Positions 10,719 to 20,928 of a stretch of DNA of 64,000 nucleotides are shown here, piece after piece (positions within the stretch are counted from its first letter, which is position 1; every line of letters starts with the position of its first letter). The DNA lies in assembly GCA_022539475.1 (NCBI GenBank), contig VCMS01000024.1, positions 186,001 to 250,000 on the forward strand. The letters are read 5' to 3'. This DNA is from Gracilaria domingensis (Eukaryota > Rhodophyta > Florideophyceae > Gracilariales > Gracilariaceae). Both the position numbers and the translations under genes were made by a program. The notes under the pieces were generated by a model. The model was not told the DNA's origin. It was given only the letters and a program-made list of their open reading frames with translations, and made no database searches.

Positions 10719-11519
10719 GGTTGATTTTATGCGTGTGAAGAAGTCTGGGGAGAAGGTGTCAAACAAGTTGTACAAGAGTAGAGTTTGTTTGTAAGGGTGG
10801 GGGTGGAAGATGCACGCGGCGAGCAGTCATGTGTACTTGAGCGATCGCGCTAACAGCTCGAAACCAGGCGCGGACATGCTGAGCAGGCCGACTGCGGCAG
10901 GCGGAAGATGAGCCTATAAATGGTTGCGGGCGATAGCGCAGTTAAGTTATGATGGCACGGGAATGGCGACAAACCGACAGCCTTGTAGGCGGAGATGGCC
11001 ACGTACGCAAGACGACAGCGGCAGATCGGCGCGCCAAAGCGACGGCTCCCGCCAAAACGCCGCACGGGCAAACAGACAGTTGCTGTAAAGCGCCGCTTGA
11101 GCGGCGTTTACAGAGCACTGTGTGCCATGCGCCGTGCCTCTCGGCTTTCGTGGGTGGTGTCAAACAGCTGACGCTTCACGAAGCGTCAACGGCGCGTCGT
11201 TTCGAATTAAACTGCGCGCGCGCGCGCCGCGGGCGTGTCGCACTGCCGCTGCTGCCACCGCCCAATCCTCGCCATCGATACCTGAACGAGCCCCGTCAAT
11301 GTGATCCAAACGCCTCTGGCTTCAAGCCACTGTCTGTGAAGGACTGCCCAGGATGGGCGTTTCATGGCAACGTTTTACGCCGTGCCGACACTACCGAAGG
11401 TAGAACAAAACCATTCACGATGATCATCAGATGCTCATAACGTGCAAATCAAAGAGCACCAACGCTTCCAACATTCCACCCTCAGGTTTGTCAGCAACCA
11501 TTAGTTTTACCGGCAAATC
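10719..11519. other. GC-rich intergenic region with hairpins
   Basis: It lies between the start of the hypothetical gene and the stop of the thiouridylase gene. About 10850-11280 is clearly richer in GC and CpG than the surroundings and includes an alternating GC run near 11215-11230. Hairpins lie at 11083-11113 (stem about 13 bp with one bulge) and 11169-11188 (TGACGCTT/AAGCGTCA). Open frames here reflect GC content and are not called as genes. Confidence 0.5.
11083..11113. repeat. GC-rich hairpin
   Basis: The arms CTGTAAA-CGCCGC and GCGGCG-TTTACAG surround a TTGA loop, with one bulged G. It lies about 365 bases upstream of the ATG of the hypothetical gene on the minus strand. Confidence 0.6.
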
Positions 11520-12698
11520 TCACCCTTGCAGTGTCTCCACGGCTTCACGTTCATCGTGTTCGCAGACAGGCCATAACGCGCCAAGACATTCCCTTCCATC
11601 GTACACAACAACCGCTTGTCCTCGACCAATTTTTCTTCTTTCCTCATCGAATCGCACCGACCACCCTCCACACTCTCTCTTCACCCAAGCTTTTCCCATG
11701 CGCATTGTTGAGCAAGCCTTGAAACTCACCTGTTTTTCGTCTCCATCTGCGATACATTCCGGTTCGTTGCCGATCCAGTCCGCTGTACCACACCAAACTC
11801 CAGTACTCCTCAAACACTCATGTTCGTGTGATGCCACGATGATGTCTTTTCCGCGTCGCCCCACAACAAATCTTGCCTTGGCCAAACCAGCAATTCTCGC
11901 CCTCTGTCCAACGGTCAGCGCATATCCATTTGTAACATCCCCCAAAACATCACCGCTGTCAACGTCGACAAACCTTCCCTCATCGTTCAAATCGACATAT
12001 TGTTCTATGAATTCACCCATGCTACGTTTGCCAACAAAGCAAATCCCACGACTACTCTTTGCTTCGGCGGCTGGAAGCTGAGCATCCGACGCAATCGATA
12101 CCACTTCAGTTTTCAGCAAATCCCCCACTGGCAACACCACCCTTCGCAGTGCCTTTTCTTGCACGCTTGCCAAAAAGTAACTCTGATCCTTAACTTCATC
12201 GCGAGCTGCCAAAAGCCTAGATCCTGTTGATGTATGCTGTACCATCGCATAATGCCCAGTAGCAATCGGTGTGTCTTCATGACTAAGCTCTGCAACACGC
12301 TCTGGAAACGCACCGAACTTCACCCATCTGTTACACGCCAAATCCGCGTTAGGGATAAATCCGCGTCTTATACCTCCCAAGAACACATTCTCGAACACAT
12401 CTGTCCAGTATTCTTTGACAAAATCAAACACTTGTAATGGTTCCAACCTCAACTTTTCAACTGTGAGTTCGGCGGCGCGAAGCTCTTCCTCAAAGCAATT
12501 TGTACTTCCTTCGTCTTGTCCAGAGTCCCAACATCGCATCAGTACCGGTTTCACGCGCCATCCGGCCTCCCGTAGAATCAGGGCAGACACTGAAGAGTCG
12601 ACGCCTCCGGACAAGGCCAGATATATGGAAGAGCGCTTCCGAGGAGGTTTTGAAACCGTGCCTAACCCGTGCTTGATTAGTTCAGATACAGCTCTCAT
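11520..12698 (-). CDS. mnmA: tRNA-specific 2-thiouridylase (MnmA/TRMU type)
   Basis: The enzyme activates U34 of Lys, Glu and Gln tRNAs with ATP and installs sulfur (2-thiouridine). In eukaryotes it works in mitochondria, in algae possibly also in plastids. The 392 residues include the PP-loop SGGVDSS at 30-36, the first catalytic cysteine in the ADLACN motif (C122), the persulfide-forming cysteine in SRGICFVG (C220), ATGHY near 146-150 and KDQSYFL near 170-176, all in family order. Length matches the family (about 360-420). The first 25 residues are basic and free of acids apart from one Glu, which is consistent with an organelle presequence. ATG 12698 is the first ATG in the frame. MnmA function is firm; the target organelle is inferred. 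Confidence 0.95.
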   Translation of the reverse strand: MRAVSELIKHGLGTVSKPPRKRSSIYLALSGGVDSSVSALILREAGWRVKPVLMRCWDSGQDEGSTNCFEEELRAAELTVEKLRLEPLQVFDFVKEYWTDVFENVFLGGIRRGFIPNADLACNRWVKFGAFPERVAELSHEDTPIATGHYAMVQHTSTGSRLLAARDEVKDQSYFLASVQEKALRRVVLPVGDLLKTEVVSIASDAQLPAAEAKSSRGICFVGKRSMGEFIEQYVDLNDEGRFVDVDSGDVLGDVTNGYALTVGQRARIAGLAKARFVVGRRGKDIIVASHEHECLRSTGVWCGTADWIGNEPECIADGDEKQVSFKACSTMRMGKAWVKRECGGWSVRFDEERRKIGRGQAVVVYDGRECLGALWPVCEHDEREAVETLQG

Positions 12699-13104
12699 TC
12701 TATATTTCGCAGCTAAATGATTCGCCAGATGCGTTGCTTCTGATTAGTTCCATGGGTCACGGAGCGATACGATTTGAGAAGATTCAACGAAACCCCTCGA
12801 TGAAGAGAGATTCTGAAGTCCTTAGACTTCACCTCTACCTGAATCCAACACAATATCGCGTTCAGAGCGAGATGCGAGAAACGAATGCAGAACAACACAG
12901 GTACAGCAACTGGAGCATCACGAAAAGATAAAAGTAATGGAGAGCGGGTAAACAGAAATGTTCAGAGGTACCCTTGGTACGCCGAACTGCGGATCTCAAC
13001 AGAGAGAGAGACTCCTGTTTATTTTGAGCCTGGCCCTCGAATCATCGCCAATAATGGCAACGTGAAGAAACCAACTTACCCTTTACAGAGGAGTATGTTC
13101 CGTA

Positions 13105-13376
13105 TAGTGCACCCTTTTAACAATGCACGCTCCTTTCAGTGCACCATTTATGTCGAGACACGAACCGGCCTACGTGGAATACGTGTACATCAACGTGAGC
13201 TGCAGAGAGTCTTTCAAACCCGTATACCGAAGGGCTTTCGGGAGACGAGCCTGAATGAGATGTGGAAGTAAAACAATCGGCATCTTTGTTCAGTGCACAC
13301 TCCCTGCAGTGCACACTCCCTGCAGTGCACTTTTGGTCGCTTGACAGGGGGGTGCACTGTATAAAGGGGTCCACTG
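13105..13376. mobile_element. MITE-like element with inverted termini and TA duplication
   Basis: The left end reads AGTGCACCCTTTTAACA; the right end, reverse complemented, reads AGTGGACCCCTTTATACA. Both continue with matching TGCAC blocks for about 30 bases. The element is flanked by TA on both sides (13103-13104 and 13377-13378), as for mariner/pogo-type insertions. A 16-base unit with TGCACACTCCCTGCAG is repeated in tandem near 13303-13330 inside the right end. There is no coding capacity, so it would depend on a transposase elsewhere. Confidence 0.65.
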
Positions 13377-13443
13377 TATTGGAGACGGAGGCAAGCAAAA
13401 TAATGAAAATAAGATGATATCATACGTGTAGTTAGCCCAAGTT

Positions 13444-13471
13444 GTTTTGCGAGTAGTAGTACTCGCAAAAC
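13444..13471. repeat. perfect hairpin, 12-bp stem
   Basis: The arms GTTTTGCGAGTA and TACTCGCAAAAC are separated by GTAG. It lies in a non-coding stretch next to two larger hairpins. Confidence 0.8.
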
Positions 13472-13592
13472 AGTAGTACTCAGCGAGTATCATACAGGAG
13501 CGTCAATGGGAGTTTCCTTCCTCCGCTAGTCGTCTCGCGGTTGATCTTGCTCTCGACATGCGTATGTATCAAATGTGGTTCGTTCGACTCTT

Positions 13593-13645
13593 ACATAGAT
13601 TCAGGTACTACATACTATGTATCTTCGTAGTACCTGAATCTATGT
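13593..13645. repeat. 19-bp-stem hairpin
   Basis: The left arm 13593-13611 (ACATAGATTCAGGTACTAC) is the exact reverse complement of 13627-13645, with a 15-base loop. Part of this arm (TACCTGAATCTATG) recurs at 17407-17420, so it may belong to a dispersed element. Confidence 0.85.
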
Positions 13646-13714
13646 TTCCGCTAGATCACAGATCATTCTGCCTATGTAGTACATAGGCTGAATGATCTGT
13701 GATCTAGCGGAAAC
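13644..13714. repeat. near-perfect 71-bp palindrome
   Basis: Both arms begin GTTTCCGCTAGATCACAGAT and are complementary over about 35 bases with one mismatched position, centred near 13679. It directly abuts the preceding hairpin. This could be a fold-back element or a cruciform-forming site. Confidence 0.88.
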
Positions 13715-13803
13715 AAAAATTTAAGCTTCAGAAGAAACCGGCAGAGTCAAGTAGTTTTCAGACGACCGTTACATCCCCAAGATGCGATTCAAGACGCCAA
13801 CAA

Positions 13804-15276
13804 TCACGGGTTGGATTCTTCGCACTTTTCATCCAAGTTCTCGGACCCACTGCCTTTTAGTATTTGTTCAGGCTTCGCCTCCAGCATACAAACGACAATA
13901 GGACAGTGGTCTGACCCAAGAAATCCCTGCCTGTCCGCACCGTGCCCTGTTATCTCAACTGATGCCACCTTGGAAGCCAGTTCTCGCGACACAATACAAT
14001 GATCGATTCTCATTCCCCGGCCACCGTGCTTTCCAGTAGGGTGTCCACGCCAAGATAATCTGATGCTAGTGCTGTCTCCAACGAGCTGTCGGTATGCGTC
14101 TACCATATCACCTGAGTCAAGGATTTCTGCAAAACGATTTCTTTCACCATCAGTGCATCCAGGTTGTCCAACATCCATTGGAGACAGTACATCTCTGCTA
14201 CCTTTTGTTTGACTTCTGTAGTACGTCGGGTGAGATAAATCCTCATCCTTCGGTGCAACGTTCTGTTGAAAGAGTTACAGTTTGTGTCATACGCGAAAAT
14301 TAGATTTCTGCGCAAGCAATGAAAAAAGTCTTAGGTGGTGCGGGGCAGTGAATCCAACTTACAAGGTCTCCTATCCAAATAACCTTGATTCCGGATTCGC
14401 GCTTGCGGGCCATGAACTGTTTCAGCTGATTATCCCAGGCTCGCCTGCGTTGAAAGTGTTTCTCTTCCCAGCCATTGTTAGGGGAATACCTTTTGAGGGT
14501 CCAACAGTCGGGCGACAAACAGTTCGAATTTCAGACGTTAATAATGTTAAACCTGATACAAGGCTTTGTTCTGCGTGGCCAATTTGTTGAAGAAGTCTGG
14601 TGATGTAACTAACTTACGTGTGCAAAACCGAAAAGTTCTCGAACTTCGCATAAATAACACGCCCCTCCGGATGATGTTTTTTCGACTTTTCCCTTTCTAA
14701 GTTGTACCGCATGACTTTGGGAGAACGAACCGTCTTTTTGTTCCAAAGCATGGCAGTCCCAGCATATTTGGTATCGGCCAGACTAAAACGTACGGCATAT
14801 GATCGCAATTCTGGCGTAGATAATAACGATTGCACAAGCGACACATCGGCGCTAGATTTGCTATCGTCCTGGCGCATACGACCTCTGACGCGTTGTGCTT
14901 GCTGATCAGATTTGCTAGATGTACCATTGTACGCAGCTGAAACGCGAACTTCGCTCAAAAACATTATGTCTGGGGTGTACTTGAGCAAAAAGTCGCGGAT
15001 AGCTCGCACGTCGGATTCAGAACGAAGTCTGGGGGTGAGACCATTACAATTCCACGCCTGCAGAAAATAAAGAATTCAAAGCAAAATAGCATGTCAGATA
15101 CAAGAAGTGCCCTTAAAGCTGGAACGAAAGGACAAGGCCCAACATACGACGATAACAAGGGGGTCACCGCGAACATCTCTGTCCACATCAGTATTGGGGG
15201 GTGCTTCCCGACGAGCTCTCTTACTGCCTGGTTCTTTCGGATCACCTGCTGCTCGCTTTTTGAAGAAGTTTGCCAT
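13804..15276 (-). CDS. AP endonuclease, APE1/ExoIII family, four exons
   Basis: The enzyme cuts DNA 5' of abasic sites in base excision repair. Exons on the minus strand are 15276-15148, 15057-14618, 14489-14363 and 14262-13804. The introns are 90, 128 and 100 bp with donors GTATGT, GTAAGT, GTAAGT and acceptors CAG, AAG, CAG, and splicing joins the frames exactly into 384 residues. Catalytic residues are all present: WNCNG (N46), FLSEV (E79), Y191 in TYSPNNG, GDLN (D231, N233), RIDH (D319) and GSDHCPI (D350, H351). The N-terminus carries a basic KRARRE nuclear-localisation-like cluster. Compared with human APE1 there is an insertion of roughly 30 polar residues after E79. An in-frame extension upstream to 15393 exists but starts at TTG; MANFFKK is chosen. 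Confidence 0.93.
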
Positions 15277-16282
15277 TGCTCCTACTTTGCACAAGATGAT
15301 GCGGGAGGGGACCCTCAATGGTTGACGGCAGCCATTGGTGCCGACTAGAGGAGCAAGAGGTGTTTGACTCCGCACCTCTGTGTGACTCCGCACCTCTGTG
15401 TCAAACTCGGCATTTCGGATGCGAAACTGATCGGCGCATTTTGGCGCGAAAGTGCGTGGTCCATAAGTGGTCCGTTTGGGGCAATTTATTCTAGGACCAT
15501 CGGGTTCTTACTAAGAACTTCTTAGAGCCCGCGCAATGTGTCGCCCCTCTCACAAGAGTTGCAAAGATCCCAACTCTCCCATAGAGTTGACTCCACACTG
15601 TAGATACCCCTGTAGAGTCCACACAAATCGGCATCGCTCCAGTGCCATTCGGCGAATTCAAAATTCGAAGCGTCGCCTGGCGCGTACCTCTGTACGGACT
15701 ACAGACTGTACCGTTACACGGTTCTCGCCTGGCGTCGCGCGATCGGAAGTGGCATCAATGCAGTTTCATTAATGGACTCAATTGAATGGAGAAGGCTGTT
15801 GTTGCCCATGGTGCCGTTACAGGGAAAGTGGATAAGATCTGCATGCAATCCTCGTGAAGTATGAAACCGCTTCAACGCACTGGCGGACGCATCTGCAATG
15901 CAGATCCGTGGTAGCAGTTGGGACTCCTAACTTAGGAGGGCTACTGGCTCCATGCGCTGTCTGGAGGCCCTCCAGTGGAGGGTAGAGACTCTCTACTAGA
16001 GACTCTCTAGTAGAGAGTGATCCTCTGGATCACTGTAACGGCATACTCTGCCTGTCGGGCGACTCCCGCCTCCAACTGCCCGCTACATTGGTACAAGTTT
16101 TGAAGTTCAAACTTTGAACTGCAGCAATCATGCCTGCCGCGACTAACAAGTTGGCTGTCTTCCACTAGCCACAAGCAAGAGACAACTAAAAGCAGACACC
16201 TTGCTTTCCACCCGTCGCAAACCCTGCGAGTCTTCGTCTAGAATACATTGTTCTTGGAGGCCGTTTCTCTCTTCCTTCAACT
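15277..16282. other. intergenic region with an array of small palindromes
   Basis: About 1 kb upstream of the AP endonuclease start. No convincing gene is present. The part 15500-16110 is crowded with short inverted repeats (see repeat entry). The last 150 bases before 16283 are pyrimidine-rich and may be a promoter for the coiled-coil frame. Confidence 0.5.
15500..16110. repeat. cluster of short palindromes
   Basis: Many 14-25-base inverted repeats follow each other: GTTCTT/AAGAAC near 15506, CAACTCT/AGAGTTG near 15580, CTCCTAA/TTAGGAG near 15926, CTCTCTACTAGAGA/TCTCTAGTAGAGAG near 15990-16018, GATCC/GGATC near 16019-16034 and AGTTCAAA/TTTGAACT near 16096. Each is weak alone, but the density over 600 bases is striking compared with the genes nearby. 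Confidence 0.55.
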
Positions 16283-16765
16283 ATGGCTTCGTTGCCACCA
16301 AAGACTGTACAGGTTTCTCCCAACTCTCGCCGCCGACAATTGCGCAACTTACTAGAATCGCACCGAGAAGACCGTCTTCGCTTTCAGCAGCGCGCTGAGC
16401 TCCGTGCCACCCCTGTTGACATGTCCGACAGGCTACAAGCGGCACTTTCGGAAATTCGTCGCATCGAACGCGAGTTCCACACATTCCGTACCGGCGCGAA
16501 TGCTAGATTGGCCGCTGCCTTGGATGAGAATGAAAAGCTTCGCAAGAGTTTGGACAAGATAAGAGATGGTCATGTACCCAAGCCAACTGAAAAAGAGCTT
16601 GAGATTGACCGCCTCAAACACGCTAGTGTCAAGCCGCCATACTCATGCAGTCGGGAGAGGAGAAGTTTGCGGTTACCGTTTATGGTTGAGACAGAGACGA
16701 AGGAAAGGAGAAAAACGATAAGGATTCCCATTCGCTTTAGCAGGAAGTGGTCAACCTGTTTTTGA
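16283..16765 (+). pseudogene. coiled-coil protein fragment, probably broken
   Basis: The ATG at 16283 opens 160 codons. Residues 15-110 form a charged helical, coiled-coil-like region (heptad-like LQAALSEIRRIEREF and DENEKLRKSLDKI). From about residue 115 the frame loses this character. A different frame just downstream (about 16745-16900) reads protein-like (GQPVFDAIVKLILNF) before a stop. The likely explanation is a gene or transposon fragment broken by a frameshift, or a spliced gene I cannot resolve. The family is not recognised. Confidence 0.4.
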
Positions 16766-17579
16766 TGCAATTGTAAAGCTTATTCTCAACTTTCCAAAGT
16801 TGAATTCCACCTTCAAGCGCCTCAAAAGCCAGCACACTGGAACCAGGTTGTTCTACTGCATATCACCTTTAATATTGCTCTACAGCTCGGGATTGACCCT
16901 CTAACTAAGAAGGGAGAAACATCATATGATGAAGGTTAAAGCCCAAGAAGTGAAGCTCAATCGAGCCTTAATCCTCGCGAGAACGATCTAGTATCTCGTA
17001 TAGGGCTCCCTTCTTTCATGCATTTCATACCACAGAAAGTCATCAAAGATGATCGTGACAAGAATAGACTTTCCGGACACGGATCCGTCTTATGCAACCA
17101 AACTCTTTGGAACACAAAAAATCGGTACGTCTGACTGTTAATGTTACCTGGTGTTTGTATGTGAGGCACAAGGCTACATCTTGTTAGAGAGAAGAGAAAT
17201 ATCTCTCTCAGTCGCTCCTGTATCTTTTAAACTGATGGCATAAGTTCATAGGAGTTACACCAGATATGAACTGCTGGATGTCTGTTAACTCTCTTTGACC
17301 CAATCGCGTAGGACGTGAACGAAATTGTTTTGAAGTAACCACGGTCAATGATTGACGTCTAGAAAAAGTCCTAAGATCAAGAGTTCGTAGGTTTCTAGCA
17401 CGTGCTACCTGAATCTATGCTCTACTCGTGGAATCTCTCTCTCTCTCTCTCATTTATGGGCACACTATAGTCTCGTGGAATCAAATCCTGAAACCCTGTT
17501 GTCCGCAGTCTTTTGATAATTCTCTGCTTCTTTCTGAACTTCTGATATACTCAGCATCTTACTGCAGGCCTGTCTTACT

Positions 17580-17919
17580 GTGTAGAGACGAGGTCCTATA
17601 GAGTTCCATCCGCAAAGTTTGTCGATCCTGGAACTCCCGGGATCGGAGAACTATGAATGGTTGTCATCACTAGACAGTCGAAATCTCTATATTTCACGAA
17701 ATGGCACAAGAAAATGAAGATACGCCGTGAACACCATGCCGCATCCATTGTGTAGAGACGAGGTCCTATAGAGTTCCATCCGCAAAGTTTGTCGATCCTG
17801 GAACTCCCGGGATCGGAGAACTATGAATGGTTGTCATCACTAGACAGTCGAAATCTCTATATTTCACGAAATGGCACAAGAAAATGAAGATACGCCGTGA
17901 ACACCATGCCGCATCCATT
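17580..17919. repeat. perfect tandem duplication of a 170-bp unit
   Basis: Bases 17580-17749 and 17750-17919 appear identical throughout. The unit starts GTGTAGAGACGAGG and ends GCCGCATCCATT. No mismatch was found by eye, so the duplication is recent, kept identical by conversion, or an assembly artefact. Confidence 0.95.
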
Positions 17920-18859
17920 CAATGCTCTTCGGAATATGCACTTCAGACCAAACCACAGAGGGATGTTTTGCTGTTTTCCAAAGCTTCTATTGGCGTGGCG
18001 AATGCTTACAAGTCTAAGATATAGTGTAGAAGACGTTTGGAAAGAAGCACCAAGCGTATTGGTTCTTTTTCTAACTTCCGTCATGTGAAGTTACAATGAA
18101 ATTTCTCCTTCAGCAGTAACAACTATGCCGAGCCGCGTATCGTGTATACGCTTTAAGAACATTCGAGACAATGAAGTTACCCGTCCATGACAAACCCGTT
18201 CCTCTCACAAGGTTCCTGTGAAACTAGTCCTCCTTCCATTATGTTGTGTGCAGTACCCTTCAGAATAAAGGTCATCATGTACCAATAATCCTCTTTTTAG
18301 TTCGCTATCGTGGACAATAATTGTCCAAGATTGACATAAATGTCTCGAAGCTTTAGCGGCTAAGCTTGAGCATTAAAGCATCGCGATACTTCTCGTCGTT
18401 GCAAAAATAAAATGTCTATGGAAAGGTAAGCGTGTGGAACAGTCTCGAAATATTCTATCTATAGTGAACTTCATCCATCAGCCGGAAACATGATGTCTAA
18501 ATCCATTCAAATCAACTGTCTACTGGATTGTCACTCATGTTTTCGCTGCTCTCAACAAGAGAAGCCAAACCGAGTAGAGACGAACCATAACATTGACTGC
18601 TTGTGTTACTTCCTCAGGATACATAGTGCAGGGAATGTTGAATGGCATACCGCATGCTCAACTATTGAAGGCTTTCTTCTTCTTCTTCTTCCTTACTACC
18701 CAGGACTTCCTGAGTATGGCCATCTCAGTGCAACACAAGCAAACTAGGTATAACTACTGTCTCATCAAATCGAAAACATCCAGTACTCGATTTCAAAGAG
18801 GCATCGTTTCCTTGAGCGACATATGACTCTATAAGCTTACGTATAAAGGTTTAATGAAG

Positions 18860-19075
18860 AGGGAAAGACGAAGGCTAGAATCGTTGGTGACGAAACGCTT
18901 TGCATTTGGAAACATGTAAGACACCTAATACTTTCTCATCGTAGCCCAGTAATGGTACGGCCACTGGGCAGTGGTCAGTGGCTGTGATGAAGAGGTATTA
19001 CAGGTCGTTCGGTCTTAACAAAGCCTCGCGTAGAAGCGGAATTAGCTCTAACGTTTTCGCAAAAAAGAGAGAGAA
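18860..19075 (+). repeat. dispersed repeat, copy B (partial)
   Basis: This corresponds in direct orientation to the 3' half of copy A. Shared landmarks are CACCTAATA, TTTCTCATCGTAG, GGTCAGTGG, AGGTCGTTCGGTCTT and GCGGAATTAGCTC, followed by a purine tract with GAGAGAG. The 5' half is missing. Confidence 0.75.
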
Positions 19076-19738
19076 CACTATGGCCTCCCTATGAATGAGA
19101 GACAAAAAACTATCAGAACATATCTTGGCTTTGGATGTGACTTCGTACTGGCAGTTCATTTCTGTTGAAGGTATCCAGTACGAGAAAGAAACCGGTCTGG
19201 ACCCCGGAGTCAGAAGGGCAGAAATATAGCCCTTCCCGTGTTTAGTTATCCTTAAGGATAGCCACTATCCATAATTGTTCTCCTCCTGCTACTGGCCTTT
19301 TTTTAGTGTGAGATCGTTTCTTTGATGAGAAACGCTTTAAACGACGTAGGATTAACGAGGCCAGGATACCGGTGCAGAGAGAGAGAAAGTTCTCGTCCTA
19401 CAAATCGAGCACTGAACTATATATATATATATCTCTTGTTTACGGTACAGTAGTTCCATTTATAGCTACTGTGGGCAGGAGCATTTCAAATAGAAGAAAT
19501 GCGCTCTCACCGAGAAACCCAACTAAACTATTACATCTCTGTATTGTAAGAAAGCAGTAGATCTGTTAAGGTGTTCTCAAGGTGTTTGAAATTATCTCCT
19601 GCTTATCCACTGCCATTCTTTTTTCTTCTTCTTTAATGCGAACAACATCCTCTAGCTCTGCCACTCTTCTTCGGCTTGTATACTATGCATGGTCATTCCG
19701 AAACTGAAAGCGTACAGTACCTCAGCTGATTTTCTCCT

Positions 19739-20119
19739 CCCCTCTTCTACGGAAACGGTGGAGCCCATTCTGCTCCCACTCGTGGCTTTGCTCAAGACCG
19801 AACGACCTATTACACCTCTAACTCGCAACCACTGACTATAACTAAGTAGCCGCACCGCACTTACTGGACTACGGTGAGAAGGTATTAGATATCTTGGTGT
19901 TTCCCACCGCAGGCCTTTTGCTACCGACGCTTATCGCCTTCTCCGTTCCACGACTCTTTTCATTCATCGTCTAGAGACCGTCGGCAGAGGGGCACACCAC
20001 GACAAGGCGCTCCGCATGTTCCACAGTGGCCACTAGAAACGGTCAGCGGCGTTCTTTCCACCCGATCCTCATATCAGTCGGCGAAACCAGGTGCAAGAAC
20101 CAGTTCGTAGCCTTTCACC
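19739..20119 (-). repeat. dispersed repeat, copy C (inverted)
   Basis: The reverse complement aligns with copy A over its whole length, including GGTGAAAGGCTACG at one end and CTCCACCGT at the other. It is inverted relative to copies A and B. No long frame is conserved between A and C. Confidence 0.8.
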
Positions 20120-20469
20120 GTCCCCCGGCCCCAGTTTAGTCCGCCCGAGAAACCCCCGGAGAAAACCCCCATCCAACGTCCAAAGGAGCTTTCCTTGAGT
20201 GGGGAAAATTCTGGGAAACGTCGATAGTATCTTCCTTCAGGGACCTGCTCGTGACCTTCGGCAGTTCGAATGTTTTAGTGACGTACCACCTGGGTCCATG
20301 AGTCAGTGCAGTACCTGATAAAACATAATTCACAGAACTTCTTGGCCTTTCTAAAGAGAGAGAACCTCCTCTGAGGCTCTACTGTAGTTCAGTCATAGTA
20401 AACTACTGTGCACAATAAAGAAAGAAGAAGGGTCCATGAGGGCGACCAGCGAGCTGACCATCGCTCAGA

Positions 20470-20928
20470 CGAGTTTAGCGACGGCTGATTTATGTCCCGA
20501 TCGGACTCCCCACACTTTCTGCGTATACAAACATTCTCACGACGCTTTGGGATACGCATTACCCCTACGACGTGCTCAACGTCTTCCTTGATGCTTGCGA
20601 AGCAATCAAGTATCTTCTTAGCATGTGCCCAATCAAATATCAGAACCTTGTTTTTTGATGCTGTTCATTTGCTGCTTGCTTCTCCAAATTCTTCAAGTAC
20701 TGCGCTCGAAGTCTCTGGTCTCTGTTGGAAAGCAGAGCGCAAACTCATGCGCTCCGGCCACGTGATCGCGTCAAGGAGTCAGACACGCTACGTGAAAGCA
20801 AGTGGCGTGTGTCCACTATCTTCCACTTCTTATTGGTTTACGAGGTAATCTTGAACGATCCTCATGTTCCCGAGGCTTATCAAGAGTTAAATCAAGCTGC
20901 ACCTTTTCCCGTAAACACACAACAATAA
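20470..20928 (+). pseudogene. decayed coding remnant
   Basis: Two frames look protein-like in turn. The first (about 20488-20659) reads IYVPIGLPTL and YPYDVLNVFLDACEAIKYLL, then a TGA. A second frame downstream (about 20660-20928) reads SKFFKYCARSLWSLLESRAQ and VSTIFHFLLVYEVILNDPH before a stop. A gene fragment broken by at least one frameshift is the simplest reading. The family is not recognised. Confidence 0.35.

Larger units (their letters stand above)
12699..13803. other. intergenic region with MITE-like element and large hairpins
   Basis: About 1.1 kb between the start of the thiouridylase gene and the stop of the AP endonuclease gene. No gene is seen. It contains a 272-bp element with inverted termini (13105-13376) and three hairpins (13444-13471, 13593-13645, 13644-13714), listed separately. 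Confidence 0.6.

Noticed and set aside
10949-11440. 163-codon plus-strand frame in the GC-rich stretch
   Set aside because: Low-complexity, GC-driven composition, no recognisable domain, and it overlaps hairpins.
12885-13271. 128-codon plus-strand frame
   Set aside because: Half of it lies inside the MITE-like element and the rest shows no features.
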